A stretch of 64,000 bases of DNA from Motilibacter peucedani (GCF_003634695.1 NZ_RBWV01000009.1:1-64000); one strand, 5' to 3'. Positions 17,167 to 25,682 are shown, numbered from the stretch's first letter. Numbers and translations: made by a program. The notes: generated by a model not told the origin, from the sequence alone.

Positions 17167-17203
17167 TTTGGTCAAACGGTAACGGCTGAGATAGTGTCGG
17201 GCT

Positions 17204-17734
17204 ATGACAGCGACGAGGACACCGAGCCGTCCGGCTCCCGAGCCCGTGGCGAGCGAGCGGTCAGCGCCGCCCCCCGCGGGCCGGTCCGCGGCGGCCACCA
17301 AGACGGTTCCGCCGGCCGCTGACGTCTCGCCGTTCGCGATGGGCTTGCTGTTGAGGCAGGCTCATGAGCAGGTAGCCGAGGCGATGGACGAGGTGTTGCG
17401 GCCCTTTGGGATCGAGCGCCGGCATCTCATGGTCTTGATGCGCCTGGATGCCGACGGACCGCTGAGCCAGCGCGACCTGGTGGTGCTCACGCGGCACGAC
17501 AAGGCGTCGATGGTTCGCATCGTCGACGACCTCGAACGCCTTGGTCTGGCCTCGCGGGAGGCCGTCGTTGGCGACCGCCGCCTCCGCGCGGTCACGCTCA
17601 CCGATGAAGGGCGCCGGGTGTTCGCTGATGCGCACCGGGCGGCGACACCGGCGGCGGACTCAGCCTTGCAGCCTCTGACAGCCGGAGAGATCGCTCAGTT
17701 GCGCGGACTGCTGCGTCGCCTGACCTCGCGGTAG
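17204..17734 (+). CDS. MarR family transcriptional regulator
   Basis: A 176-residue protein with a disordered N-terminus of about 40 residues followed by a MarR wHTH: GLLLRQAHEQVAEAMDEVL for dimerisation, RRHLMVLMRLDADGPLSQRDL, HDKASMVRIVDDLERLGLAS as the recognition helix, and GDRRLRAVTLTDEG as the wing. It is divergent from the DUF3159/ABM/FAD-monooxygenase operon, which it most likely represses through the palindrome at 17145-17166. Induction by the monooxygenase substrate is a reasonable inference. Confidence 0.92.
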   Translation: MTATRTPSRPAPEPVASERSAPPPAGRSAAATKTVPPAADVSPFAMGLLLRQAHEQVAEAMDEVLRPFGIERRHLMVLMRLDADGPLSQRDLVVLTRHDKASMVRIVDDLERLGLASREAVVGDRRLRAVTLTDEGRRVFADAHRAATPAADSALQPLTAGEIAQLRGLLRRLTSR

Positions 17735-17747
17735 GAAGCGGCGGGGA

Positions 17748-18104
17748 CTACCGAGCGAGGAGGAACCGGCGAAGCCGGAACTGCAGGCGCTGTGTGCGAC
17801 TCCCCCGCACCGCTTCCACGTCGCCGGTGAGGCGTCGCCATCTGGCAGCTGCGACGACCGCGGACAGGGCGTCGAGGATCACGAGGTAGCCGAGAACGGC
17901 CACGCCCTGCCCGAGCGGGTTCGGGTGCGCCACCCCGGCGGCGAAGAGCAGGATGCCGACGCCGATCGCCCCACCGCGACGCAGCGGCCGAGCCCAGAAC
18001 CACGCGACGTGACGGCCCGATAGCGCTCCTGCCGGACCGACACCTCGAGGGAACTCCCGCTCCAGCTCCGCGAGGACCTGCCGCTCGTGAGCAGACAGCG
18101 ACAT
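17748..18104 (-). CDS. DUF3040-family small membrane protein
   Basis: A 118-residue protein beginning SLSAHERQVLAELEREF, the characteristic DUF3040 N-terminal helix, followed by two hydrophobic segments (GGAIGVGILLFAAGVAHPN and GVAVLGYLVILDALSAVVAA) and a basic C-terminus. The family is actinobacterial and of unknown function. ATG at 18104 was chosen because GAAGGAGA is 5-6 bp upstream. The stop lies 13 bp from the convergent MarR stop. Confidence 0.8.
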   Translation of the reverse strand: MSLSAHERQVLAELEREFPRGVGPAGALSGRHVAWFWARPLRRGGAIGVGILLFAAGVAHPNPLGQGVAVLGYLVILDALSAVVAAARWRRLTGDVEAVRGSRTQRLQFRLRRFLLAR

Positions 18105-18163
18105 GGCTTCTCCTTCTTCCACGAGCGTTTCCTGTATGACGGATAAGCCGCTGCACCCGTCGG

Positions 18164-19282
18164 TCAGGTGCGACGAAACAGTCGGGGAGCGGACAACTGC
18201 CGCGCCACGAGCCCGTCCCCAACGTTCAGCGCGTGGACCGGGGCCTCATGCCGGGCGCGCGCGTCAGTGACGGCGCCAGGTGCGTCTCGGAGCGGGCTGG
18301 CCGCGAAGCGGATGGGTGCGTGGTGGCCGACGACGATGGCAGTGACGCCGAGGACGGCCCAGGTGAGCAGGACGGCCAGGTGACCGCTAGCGCCGTTCCC
18401 GTCGAAGTAGGCCGAGCTGCGCAGCAGGTTCGCCCCGGCGCCGGGCGGTAGCCACTGGCCGATGCGGTCCACCGCGCCCGGAAGCATCTCCGGTGCTGAG
18501 GTGACGGCGGAGAATGGGTTGCCGACGAAGACCATGACGGCGGCGGCGAGCGCAAAGCCTGCGGTGCCGAACAGTGCGATCAGCCCTGCGGTAGCACTGC
18601 TGATCGCGAGGATCACGAGCGCCAGGCTCGCCCAGGTGGCGAAGCCGTCGTGAGGCAAGGCACCGAGCCACGTCTGCGCGACCAGGAAGACGCCCGCTCC
18701 GGCGACCGCTGACACGCTCACCAGGGCGACCACCTGTCGCCAGGCCGGCCGCAGGCGGACGGCGAGGCCGATCGCACTCGCGACGATGATGCTGCAGATC
18801 GTCAGCGGTAGCAGCGATGCGCTCAGCACCGTCCCCTTCGCGTCCGCGGTCGAGAGCGGGACAACGTCGCTCACCCGGACGGTCAGGGCATCACCGGCTC
18901 CGCCGGACTCCGCGGCCACGTTCTGCGCCACGCCGGTGAGCAGCTGCGCGACCACCGGGCTGGCCGCGCTCGCCTCGAGCACGTCGAGCCGACTCTGGCC
19001 AAGGACGAACGCGCCGTAAACGTCGCGCTCCCCGATCGCACGCCGGGCCGCAACCTCATCGGGATAGAGGTGCAGGTCGAATGCACCACCGCCAGCAAGC
19101 CGGCCGGCGAGCTGGGCTTCTGACGGACCCGCTCCCACCACGCCGATCGGCACCTCGCGCGGCTGGACGCGAGCCGCCGGCCATGCGAACGCCAGCACGG
19201 CCAGCGTCACCACCACGGGCAGGCCCACCACCAGGACGAGCAGCTGCTTCCACACCGGATGAGCTGCCAATGGGTTGCGCAT
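18164..19282 (-). CDS. YhgE/ABC-2-like membrane permease
   Basis: A 372-residue membrane protein. One N-terminal TM helix (QLLVLVVGLPVVVTLAVLAF) is followed by an extracytoplasmic domain of about 150 residues (VPIGVVGAGPSEAQLAGRLA through TVRVSDVVPL) and then five or six TM helices. This is the YhgE/Pip and ABC-2 permease layout. No ATPase is encoded nearby. A paralogue with the same layout is at 21109-22158. The divergent TetR gene at 19375 and the operators at 19299-19358 suggest repressed export of a toxic compound. Confidence 0.82.
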   Translation of the reverse strand: MRNPLAAHPVWKQLLVLVVGLPVVVTLAVLAFAWPAARVQPREVPIGVVGAGPSEAQLAGRLAGGGAFDLHLYPDEVAARRAIGERDVYGAFVLGQSRLDVLEASAASPVVAQLLTGVAQNVAAESGGAGDALTVRVSDVVPLSTADAKGTVLSASLLPLTICSIIVASAIGLAVRLRPAWRQVVALVSVSAVAGAGVFLVAQTWLGALPHDGFATWASLALVILAISSATAGLIALFGTAGFALAAAVMVFVGNPFSAVTSAPEMLPGAVDRIGQWLPPGAGANLLRSSAYFDGNGASGHLAVLLTWAVLGVTAIVVGHHAPIRFAASPLRDAPGAVTDARARHEAPVHALNVGDGLVARQLSAPRLFRRT

Positions 19283-19298
19283 GACACTCTCCCTATAG

Positions 19299-19312
19299 CG
19301 AACGATCGTTCG
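19299..19312. promoter_or_regulatory. TetR operator candidate 1 (14-bp palindrome)
   Basis: CGAACGATCGTTCG is a perfect palindrome 17 bp upstream of the permease ATG and in the divergent promoter region shared with the TetR gene. A related site is at 19347-19358. Confidence 0.7.
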
Positions 19313-19346
19313 TTTTAGTGTGCAGACGGTCGCGGAGAATGTCAAG

Positions 19347-19358
19347 ACGAACATTCGT
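19347..19358. promoter_or_regulatory. TetR operator candidate 2
   Basis: ACGAA-CA-TTCGT has the same CGAAC/TTCGT half sites as the palindrome at 19299-19312. It lies 16 bp before the TetR ATG, as expected for autoregulation. Confidence 0.6.
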
Positions 19359-19374
19359 TCTGTATGGTGGAGCC

Positions 19375-19965
19375 ATGCCGAAGGTCACGCAGGAGTACCG
19401 GGATGCCCGTCGCGACCACATCGTCAGCGCGGCCAAGCGCTGCTTCCTGCGCAACGGCTTCCAGGCCACGACCATGCAGGACCTGCTGGCCGAGTCACAG
19501 CTGTCGTCAGGCGCCTTCTACCTCTACTTCGCCAGCAAGGACGACGTGATCCTCGCGATCGCTCAGGAGAACGTCGCCACGGTGACCTCGGTCATCCACG
19601 AGCTGGCGATCAACCCTCGCGAGCAAGGCCTGGGAGGAGCGCTGGCAGCGGTGGTCGAGACGGTTCGCAACCGCGACCAGCAGGACGAGCTCGCCGCCCT
19701 CACTGTGCTTGTGTGGGCGGAGGCGCTGCGCATCCCCCACCTACGAGAGAGCATCGCCGAGGCCGTGGTCTCGATGCGCAGCGACTTGACCGCCGTGGTC
19801 GCGGACCACCAGCAGGCCGGCTCGTTGCCCGACACCGTCAGCGCTGCTGCCCTCGCAGGGCTGCTCATCTCGATCGTGCCCGGAACCATCCTGCAGCTCG
19901 CCGTGTTCGGCGACTCAGCCGTCGAAGGTATCCCCGACGCGGCCCGTGCCGTGTGGCCGACGTAG
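19375..19965 (+). CDS. TetR family transcriptional regulator
   Basis: A 196-residue regulator with an N-terminal TetR HTH: RRDHIVSAAKRCFLRNGFQA, TTMQDLLAESQLSSGAFYLY, FASKDDVILAIA. The C-terminal helical ligand domain is unassigned. It is divergent from the YhgE-like permease gene with two CGAAC/GTTCG operators between them, so local repression of the permease is very likely. The inducer is unknown. Confidence 0.93.
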   Translation: MPKVTQEYRDARRDHIVSAAKRCFLRNGFQATTMQDLLAESQLSSGAFYLYFASKDDVILAIAQENVATVTSVIHELAINPREQGLGGALAAVVETVRNRDQQDELAALTVLVWAEALRIPHLRESIAEAVVSMRSDLTAVVADHQQAGSLPDTVSAAALAGLLISIVPGTILQLAVFGDSAVEGIPDAARAVWPT

Positions 19966-20060
19966 CACACACGCGTGCTGACCCTCAGCTTGGGCGCCAA
20001 CGCTTCCGTCGCGGTGTGTGCCAGCTGCTAGAGGCCCTGAGGCCCTTCTGAGGGCCGATG

Positions 20061-21116
20061 TCAGCATCCGCTGAGGGTGAAGGAGGAGCCACTGCTCGAC
20101 GGGACCCACACGCCGGGGAGTGATGCGGCCAGAGCGTGCTGAGCACGCCATCCCGTGCAGTGTCCGGCGACGACGAGGTCGGGCTCCTCGGCCTGGAGCG
20201 CGGTGACGGTGGCGGTGATCGTCGACTCGAACGCGGGCCCGGACAGGTGCAGACCGCCCATCAGCGCGTGGAGCGGGAGTCCGCCGGTGAGCCGTCGGGC
20301 GTGGCGGACGATGTTGACGGCGCCGGCGTGGGCGCAGCCGGTGATGACCAGCAGGCCGCGGCCCCGGACATGAACGACGAGGGCCTGGTCGTCGACGACG
20401 AGGGGGTCGTGCTGCCATCGCCCGTCGGCCCACTCCTGGTGAGCCGCGGGCATGCCTCGCTCGAACTCGGTGGTGCGGTCGATCTCGCCGGTCACGAGAA
20501 CGGTGTCCTCGAGAAGCAGGGATGCCTGCCGCCGCTCGAGCACCGTGAAGCCTTCGGCGCTCAGGGCGCTGCTGCTCAGCGTGGGCAGCTCGTCGACCGA
20601 CCCCGGGAGCGCGAGCCGTCGGCGCGCCCAGACGTGCGGATGGACGACCATGGGAAGGGCGCGTACGCCACGGCGGCCCATGAGCCCGGCGAGGCCTCCA
20701 GCGTGGTCGTGGTGGCCATGGCTGAGGACGACGGCCTGTGCGGAGCGGAGATCGCGCCCGAGGCGTTCAGCGTTGAGGCGCATGCCGTCCGGGGAGACAC
20801 CGGCGTCAAAGACGACGGTGGTCCGGAGCAGTCCTCGCCGTACCTCGACGAGGGCGGAGAAGCCGTGCTCGGCGCGCAGCCCCACGTTCGTCCGGCCGCC
20901 GAGGAACTGCGGTGCCGCGGCAGACCCGACCCGCAGCTGCGCCCGGGAGACCGCTGCGGAACTGGGCAGCAGGGCGTCGTAGGTGTTGTCGACCAGCGTC
21001 GTGACGACGACCTCGTCGACAGCGGGCAGGTCGATGGGGTCGACCGCCACGCCGTGCACGGGTCGCGGCGCCGCCCGAGCTGCCTCTGCGGCGGTCGCCG
21101 CCGTTGTGTCACACAC
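20061..21116 (-). CDS. MBL-fold metallo-hydrolase
   Basis: About 351 residues from a GTG at 21116 that overlaps the stop of the permease gene. A second GTG at 21059 gives the more conventional start. The metallo-beta-lactamase signature is LSHGHHDHAGG (HxHxDH), with later ligands in TGCAHAG and VAGHCTGWRA. VVTTLVDNTYDALL at the N-terminus is typical of the MBL subgroup related to methanopterin-type (RFA-P synthase-like) proteins, although most members are unstudied hydrolases. It probably binds two Zn ions and hydrolyses an ester or lactone. It is the last gene of a carbonic anhydrase-permease-MBL operon. Confidence 0.85.
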   Translation of the reverse strand: MCDTTAATAAEAARAAPRPVHGVAVDPIDLPAVDEVVVTTLVDNTYDALLPSSAAVSRAQLRVGSAAAPQFLGGRTNVGLRAEHGFSALVEVRRGLLRTTVVFDAGVSPDGMRLNAERLGRDLRSAQAVVLSHGHHDHAGGLAGLMGRRGVRALPMVVHPHVWARRRLALPGSVDELPTLSSSALSAEGFTVLERRQASLLLEDTVLVTGEIDRTTEFERGMPAAHQEWADGRWQHDPLVVDDQALVVHVRGRGLLVITGCAHAGAVNIVRHARRLTGGLPLHALMGGLHLSGPAFESTITATVTALQAEEPDLVVAGHCTGWRAQHALAASLPGVWVPSSSGSSFTLSGC

Positions 21117-22158
21117 GGCGCGGGCCGCGTGAGGGGATGCTCCGGCTCGGGACCCTCGGGCGGGTGCGGGCCGACCGCAGCACGACCAACGCGGAGCCGG
21201 CAACGCTCCACGCGGCCAGCACGAGCAGCGGGACCACGGTCCGGGTGCCGTCGAGATAGCCGAAGCGGGTGAGGGCGCGGACTGCCGCGCCAGGTGGCAG
21301 CACCGGTGACACCGTCCGTGCCCACGCGGGCAGCAAGTGCACCCCGATGATCGCGCCGCTGGTGGCGTTGCCGATGGTCGTCAAGAGCAGCACCGCGAGC
21401 CCGATCCCTGGTGGTCCGAGCCACGTGCCGAGTGCCTTGGTGGCAAAGGCGCTGGCGGTCGAGAGCAGCACGAGCGTGAGTGCGAGCTCCGGGTAGGGCG
21501 CAGGCAGCGAGCCGTAGACGGGGCCGGCGAGGACCGAGGAGATGAGACCTATCACGACGGCGAAGCCGCCGATGGCCAGCAGCCGGTCGCGCAGCGGGAT
21601 GTCGTCGGCTGCGCCGGTCAGGGCCTGTGCCAGGACGAAGGAGGCGAGCGTGACGCCGAACACGACGTAGAAGCCGGACAGGCCGCGGCTGTCGTCGCCG
21701 ACGAGAGGGACGATGTCGACCGCCCGGACGTCGCGACCGGTGCGCGCCCCGAAGCCGCGGGCGACCGCTTGGACCGCGCCGCTCTCGCTCGCGCCGGCAG
21801 CTCCCGCGTAGTCCAGCTCGAGGGCGCCGCCCGGACCGAGGGACAGGGAGCCGATGACATCGCCGGCGTGGACCCGGCGGGCTCCCTCGGCCGCGTCGGC
21901 GACCTCGGTGAGGGCGGCCGAGGCGCCGAGCCCGGTACGCACCGCGGACGCGAGCGGCTGCCCGGCGACGGCGACGGGCAACCGGTGCGGGGTGGGGTGG
22001 CGCTGGAGCCCGACGTAGACGGCGACGAAGACTGTGCCGATCACCAGACCGGCGAAGACCGGGATGAGCCAGGCGCGGGCTGGGCGGCCCGGCGATCCGG
22101 GCCGCCCTGCCGGGGTCTCGGCCGTCGCGGGAGCCGCGTCCGCCTGCAGGTCGCTCAT
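21109..22158 (-). CDS. YhgE/ABC-2-like membrane permease (paralogue of 18164-19282)
   Basis: A 349-residue membrane protein. A Pro/Ala-rich cytoplasmic N-terminus is followed by a TM helix (AWLIPVFAGLVIGTVFVAVY), an extracytoplasmic domain (HRLPVAVAGQPLASAVRTGL through VRAVDIVPLVGD) and about six TM helices. Its closing VLPPGAAVRALTRFGYLDGT segment parallels LPPGAGANLLRSSAYFDGN of the permease at 18164, so the two are paralogues. The start overlaps the carbonic anhydrase stop by 4 bp, and the stop overlaps the MBL start. No ATPase partner is seen. Confidence 0.8.
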   Translation of the reverse strand: MSDLQADAAPATAETPAGRPGSPGRPARAWLIPVFAGLVIGTVFVAVYVGLQRHPTPHRLPVAVAGQPLASAVRTGLGASAALTEVADAAEGARRVHAGDVIGSLSLGPGGALELDYAGAAGASESGAVQAVARGFGARTGRDVRAVDIVPLVGDDSRGLSGFYVVFGVTLASFVLAQALTGAADDIPLRDRLLAIGGFAVVIGLISSVLAGPVYGSLPAPYPELALTLVLLSTASAFATKALGTWLGPPGIGLAVLLLTTIGNATSGAIIGVHLLPAWARTVSPVLPPGAAVRALTRFGYLDGTRTVVPLLVLAAWSVAGSALVVLRSARTRPRVPSRSIPSRGPRRV

Positions 22159-22694
22159 GTCGTGCCCTGAGGTGCCTGCGGCGGGACGACGAGGGCGGCG
22201 CGGCCGGTACCGACGTCGTACACCCATCCCGAGACCGCGAACCGCGGCAGGAGCAGCCCGGACGACCGCAGCAGGTCGACATCGACATGCACGGAGGCAT
22301 AGGGGTCGCTGACGCTCTTGGCAGGCAGGTCCTGCTCCGGGATGTCGAAGTAGGTCGCGAGCAGGTCGGGATGGGCGGCGAGGTCGGTCATGCCGCAGTC
22401 GGTGTGGTGCAGCACGACGAGGTTCCACCCAGCACCGGGAGGGCTGCCGTTCGCCGCCCCGACGCGGCCGAGCATCGCGAAGGTCGCGAACGTCGCGGGC
22501 GTGATGCGGCCGCCGACGTTGCGGATGACGGCGCCCTCCCCCAGCCGCAGCCCGAGCACGGCTGCCGGATCGACCCGGGGGTCGACGCAGCCGACCACCA
22601 TGAGCTGCCTGGTCGGGTTCAGCTCCATGGTCGGGTCGAACTGCCCCTGGGCGAACGCCTCGTTGCGTGCGCTGAGCTCGTCGAGGATGCTCAT
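22155..22694 (-). CDS. beta-carbonic anhydrase
   Basis: A 179-residue beta-class carbonic anhydrase, converting CO2 and water to bicarbonate. The zinc and catalytic residues are visible: GCVDPRVDP (Cys and the Asp-Arg dyad) and HHTDCGM (His and Cys). IRNVGGRITP is the usual following motif. The N-terminus SILDELSARNEAFAQ is typical of the short actinobacterial form. The link with a permease and an MBL hydrolase by overlapping start/stop codons is unusual. Confidence 0.9.
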   Translation of the reverse strand: MSILDELSARNEAFAQGQFDPTMELNPTRQLMVVGCVDPRVDPAAVLGLRLGEGAVIRNVGGRITPATFATFAMLGRVGAANGSPPGAGWNLVVLHHTDCGMTDLAAHPDLLATYFDIPEQDLPAKSVSDPYASVHVDVDLLRSSGLLLPRFAVSGWVYDVGTGRAALVVPPQAPQGTT

Positions 22695-22750
22695 GTCCAC
22701 TCCTAGTCGCTGTCGTTCTCGGGGTGCTGCTCTGGGCACGAGCAGGCGGG

Positions 22751-23566
22751 TCAGCCGGTGGTGGCCTTCGCCGCGGCATCGATGGCGTGGTAGACGTCGG
22801 CCGGGTCAGTGACCATGGCGAGGTGGGGCGCGTTGACCTCGATCACGTGGGCGCCCGCGCGGGCAGCCATGGATCGCTGGTTCACCGCCGGGATGATCCG
22901 GTCGGCGGTGCCGACCACGTCCCACGACGGGATCGAGGCCCATGCCGGCTGGTACGGCGAGGGCTCGCCAAGGGCGGCGTTGAGCAGGGGGCGCTGCCCG
23001 GCGGCGAGCACGGCGGCGTCGCGGGGCTTGGCTCCGGCGGCGAACAGGGCGGGGAAGAGGTTCTGCTTGATGTACAGGTCGTACAGCGTCTGGGTGTCGT
23101 CGAGGGGGACGGCGCTGAGGTTGCTCTGGTCCTCCAGGGCGGAGCCGGCGCTGAGACCGGCGACGGTGTCGCCCTGCTGGGGGATGTAGGCGTCGACGTA
23201 CACGAGGGCCTTGACCTGGCTGTTGCCGGACGCGGCGTTGGTGGCGACCATGCCGCCGTAGGAGTGCGCCGCGAGCACGATGGGGCCTGGGATGCTCGCC
23301 AGGACACGGGAGAGGTAGTCCGCGTCGGCCTTCACACCGCGCAGCGGGTCGGGCACGACGTCGACGGTGTAGCCGTGCTTCTGCAGCCGTCGGGTGACGG
23401 CGGCCCAGCTCGATCCGTCGGCCCAGGCGCCGTGGACGAGCACGACGGTCGGCTTCGGTGCCTCCGCGGCGTGCGAGGACGCGGCGCCCGCGGTGACGGT
23501 GAGGGTGGTGAGCACGGCGGCGGTGATCGCGGCAGCACGGCGCCGGAGCGGAGTGGTGAGGAGCAT
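22751..23566 (-). CDS. exported alpha/beta hydrolase
   Basis: A 271-residue secreted hydrolase. The signal peptide spans residues 1 to about 34 (RRRAAAITAAVLTTLTVTAG, then a SHAAEA-type cleavage region). VLVHGAWADGSSW gives the oxyanion motif, AHSYGGMV the nucleophile Ser, DVVGTADRIIP the acid and EVNAPHLAMV the His. It resembles salicylate-esterase/EstC-like extracellular hydrolases. The substrate is unknown. It lies downstream of the second hydrolase (23609-24439) with a 42-bp gap, so the two may form a transcript. Confidence 0.88.
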   Translation of the reverse strand: MLLTTPLRRRAAAITAAVLTTLTVTAGAASSHAAEAPKPTVVLVHGAWADGSSWAAVTRRLQKHGYTVDVVPDPLRGVKADADYLSRVLASIPGPIVLAAHSYGGMVATNAASGNSQVKALVYVDAYIPQQGDTVAGLSAGSALEDQSNLSAVPLDDTQTLYDLYIKQNLFPALFAAGAKPRDAAVLAAGQRPLLNAALGEPSPYQPAWASIPSWDVVGTADRIIPAVNQRSMAARAGAHVIEVNAPHLAMVTDPADVYHAIDAAAKATTG

Positions 23567-23608
23567 CTTCGTGGCCTTCCTGTGGTGGAGTGGAATGATG
23601 GAGGCGCC

Positions 23609-24439
23609 TCAGCCGAGGAAGGTGAGGAGCTCGTGGTTGACCTGGTCGGCGTGGGTCCAGACGATCGCGTGGGGACCTCCGGGCAGGACGACGTGCTGGA
23701 CGTCGCGGATGAGGCCCGGGAGCCGGTCACCGGTGGCTTGGGGTGGCAGCACGCGGTCGTCAGCGCCCTGCACGACGAGGACAGGGATCTCGATGCGGGT
23801 CAGGTCTGCGCGGAAGTCGGTGAGCCAGGTCTCGATGCACGCCACTGCTGCGATCGCCGACGCGTCGGTAGCGGTGTTCCAGCTGGCGCGGAAGCGATCC
23901 TCGCTGACCAGGGTGCCGGCGTTGACGTCGTAGTTGTAGAACGTCTCGAGGAAGCCGGTCATCCACGCCGGGCGGTCACCGCGGGCCGCCTGCGCGAACC
24001 CGTCGAACAGCGAGCGCGGCAGGCCCTCGGGGTTGTCCTCGGTCTGCAGGAGGAACGGGGGGATGGGTGCGAGCAGCACGGCCCGGCGGACCCGGGACGA
24101 GCCGTACGTGCCGAGAAAGCGGGTCACCTCACCCGTCCCCATCGAGAAGCCGACGAGGTCCACGCTGTCCAGCTCGAGGTGGGTGAGGAGCGCGTCGAGG
24201 TCGGCGGTGAAGGTGTCGTAGTCGTAGCCGGCCGCGGGCTGGCTCGACCGACCGAACCCTCTGCGGTCGTAGGTGATGACCCGGCGCCCAGCTCCCAGCA
24301 GGGCAGCTGCCTGCTTCTCCCAGGACCGCCCGTCGAGGGGGTACCCGTGGATCAGCACGACCGGAGCGCCGTCGCCCTGGTCCTCGTAGTAGAGCTCGAT
24401 GGCTCCGGAGTTCTCCTTGCCCACAGCCACGTACGGCAT
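23609..24439 (-). CDS. alpha/beta hydrolase (non-heme haloperoxidase-like)
   Basis: A 276-residue cytoplasmic hydrolase. LIHGYPLDGRSWEKQ, ITYDRRGFGRSSQP and GFSMGTGEV carry the oxyanion, turn and nucleophile motifs; VVQGADDRVLPP is the acid and LPGGPHAI the His. It is similar in layout to the enzyme at 7867-8691. The AraC regulator at 24593-25567 is immediately upstream on the same strand and could control it. Confidence 0.9.
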   Translation of the reverse strand: MPYVAVGKENSGAIELYYEDQGDGAPVVLIHGYPLDGRSWEKQAAALLGAGRRVITYDRRGFGRSSQPAAGYDYDTFTADLDALLTHLELDSVDLVGFSMGTGEVTRFLGTYGSSRVRRAVLLAPIPPFLLQTEDNPEGLPRSLFDGFAQAARGDRPAWMTGFLETFYNYDVNAGTLVSEDRFRASWNTATDASAIAAVACIETWLTDFRADLTRIEIPVLVVQGADDRVLPPQATGDRLPGLIRDVQHVVLPGGPHAIVWTHADQVNHELLTFLG

Positions 24440-24592
24440 CGCTGCCTCCTGTCGATCGATCGGATGCTGAGCCGGGCGTGGCTCACGAGCGGGACGCTAG
24501 GTCGAGCCCGGACGAGCGGGGAAGGTGTCAGGTGGTTTCCGTGCAGGGCACGCATAGCCGGTGTGCAGCCCATGCACGCGACAAGCAGGCGT

Positions 24593-25567
24593 TCAGGAGG
24601 ACTGGGCGTGCTGAGCGCGCCACTCGCGGGGTGAGGTGCCGTAGACGGCGCGGAAGGCTCGCGCGAAGCTGGACCCGTCGCGGAAGCCCCAGCGCCGGGC
24701 GACGTCCGCGATCCCCTCAGCGGAGGCACCCGGGTGGGAGAGGTCCACCCGACACCGCTCGAGCCGTTCGGTGCGCAGCCAGTCAGCCAGGCTGAGGTCG
24801 CCCTCGGCCAGCACCTTGTAGAGCTGGCGAACCGAGACGTGGACGTGCGCGGCGATCTCGTCCGCGCCGAGGCCGGGGTCGGCGAGGCGGCTCCTGGCGT
24901 ACTCGAGGATGCGCACGCGCAGCGTCGCACGCAGGCTCTCCGCACGGACCGTGGACTCACCCGCGTGCGTCGCGATCACGGCCCGCACGAGGTCGACACT
25001 CGGCCGGCTCACCGACTCGGCGCCGTCTCGGGTGAAGATGTCGGGGCGGCTGGCCAGCCGGCGCAGGTAGGTGGCGACGATGTCGGCGACGGGGTCACCG
25101 GGCGTCAGCGTGCGTGCGGCCATTCCCCGCACGATCTCGGGCGGCAGGCCGAGCGCGGACTGCGTGATGCGGAAGAAGTGCTGGCGAATGCCCTCGTCGT
25201 CCAGCAGGAGGTACGGCGAGGTTGAGTCGGAGTACGCGAGGTCCCCGGGACGCAGCACCGCCGTGCGGCCGTCCTGCACGACCATGCTCGAGCCAGCCAG
25301 TTGCAGACCGACGAAGATGCTCGGCTCGAGGTGGTCCCGCGCCAGCTCGGGTGTGCGCTCGACCTTGAGCGCGTTCGACTTCACCGAGCAGACCGTGAGG
25401 TCGCCGAAGTCAGTGATGGCGCCACGCACCGTCGGACCCCTCGGCGAGGGGAAGGAGATGTCCACCCGCACGATCGTGTCGGCGATGGTCTCGTGCACCA
25501 CGTCGCAGCGCAGAGCAGCCGGCACCGCGCCGGTGTTCAGCAGGTGAGTGACACTCCCCCGCTCCAT
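24593..25567 (-). CDS. AraC family transcriptional regulator (AraC-binding-like N-terminus)
   Basis: A 324-residue activator. The N-terminal half is a cupin-like ligand region of the type in AraC-binding-like regulators (LEPSIFVGLQLAGSSMVVQD, LRPGDLAYSDSTSPY). The C-terminal HTH pair includes HVSVRQLYKVLAEGDLSLAD and VARRWGFRDGSSFARAFRAV, ending with YGTSPREWR. The start region is close to the twin palindromes at 25618-25655 that also serve the divergent TetR gene, so the TetR may repress it. Downstream targets are probably the two hydrolases. Confidence 0.92.
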   Translation of the reverse strand: MERGSVTHLLNTGAVPAALRCDVVHETIADTIVRVDISFPSPRGPTVRGAITDFGDLTVCSVKSNALKVERTPELARDHLEPSIFVGLQLAGSSMVVQDGRTAVLRPGDLAYSDSTSPYLLLDDEGIRQHFFRITQSALGLPPEIVRGMAARTLTPGDPVADIVATYLRRLASRPDIFTRDGAESVSRPSVDLVRAVIATHAGESTVRAESLRATLRVRILEYARSRLADPGLGADEIAAHVHVSVRQLYKVLAEGDLSLADWLRTERLERCRVDLSHPGASAEGIADVARRWGFRDGSSFARAFRAVYGTSPREWRAQHAQSS

Positions 25568-25617
25568 GCCGCCTCCAGGCTCAACCGCGCTGTCCCGTCG
25601 GTCGGGTTACGCTTACC

Positions 25618-25631
25618 GGACCGATCGGTCC
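25618..25631. promoter_or_regulatory. TetR operator candidate, copy 1
   Basis: GGACCGATCGGTCC is a perfect 14-bp palindrome repeated exactly at 25642-25655, 24 bp centre to centre. Both lie between the divergent AraC and TetR genes. Confidence 0.85.
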
Positions 25632-25641
25632 CGAGAAGGTT

Positions 25642-25655
25642 GGACCGATCGGTCC
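25642..25655. promoter_or_regulatory. TetR operator candidate, copy 2
   Basis: A second exact copy of GGACCGATCGGTCC, ending 27 bp before the TetR ATG. Two sites of a TetR-type dimer in the divergent region suggest cooperative autorepression and control of the AraC gene. Confidence 0.85.
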
Positions 25656-25682
25656 GGTATGTCAAGCGCAGGAGGTGAGCTC

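Noticed and set aside
22724-24634. 636-codon plus-strand open frame
   Set aside because: Both hydrolases on the minus strand have complete catalytic motifs and ribosome sites; the plus frame does not.
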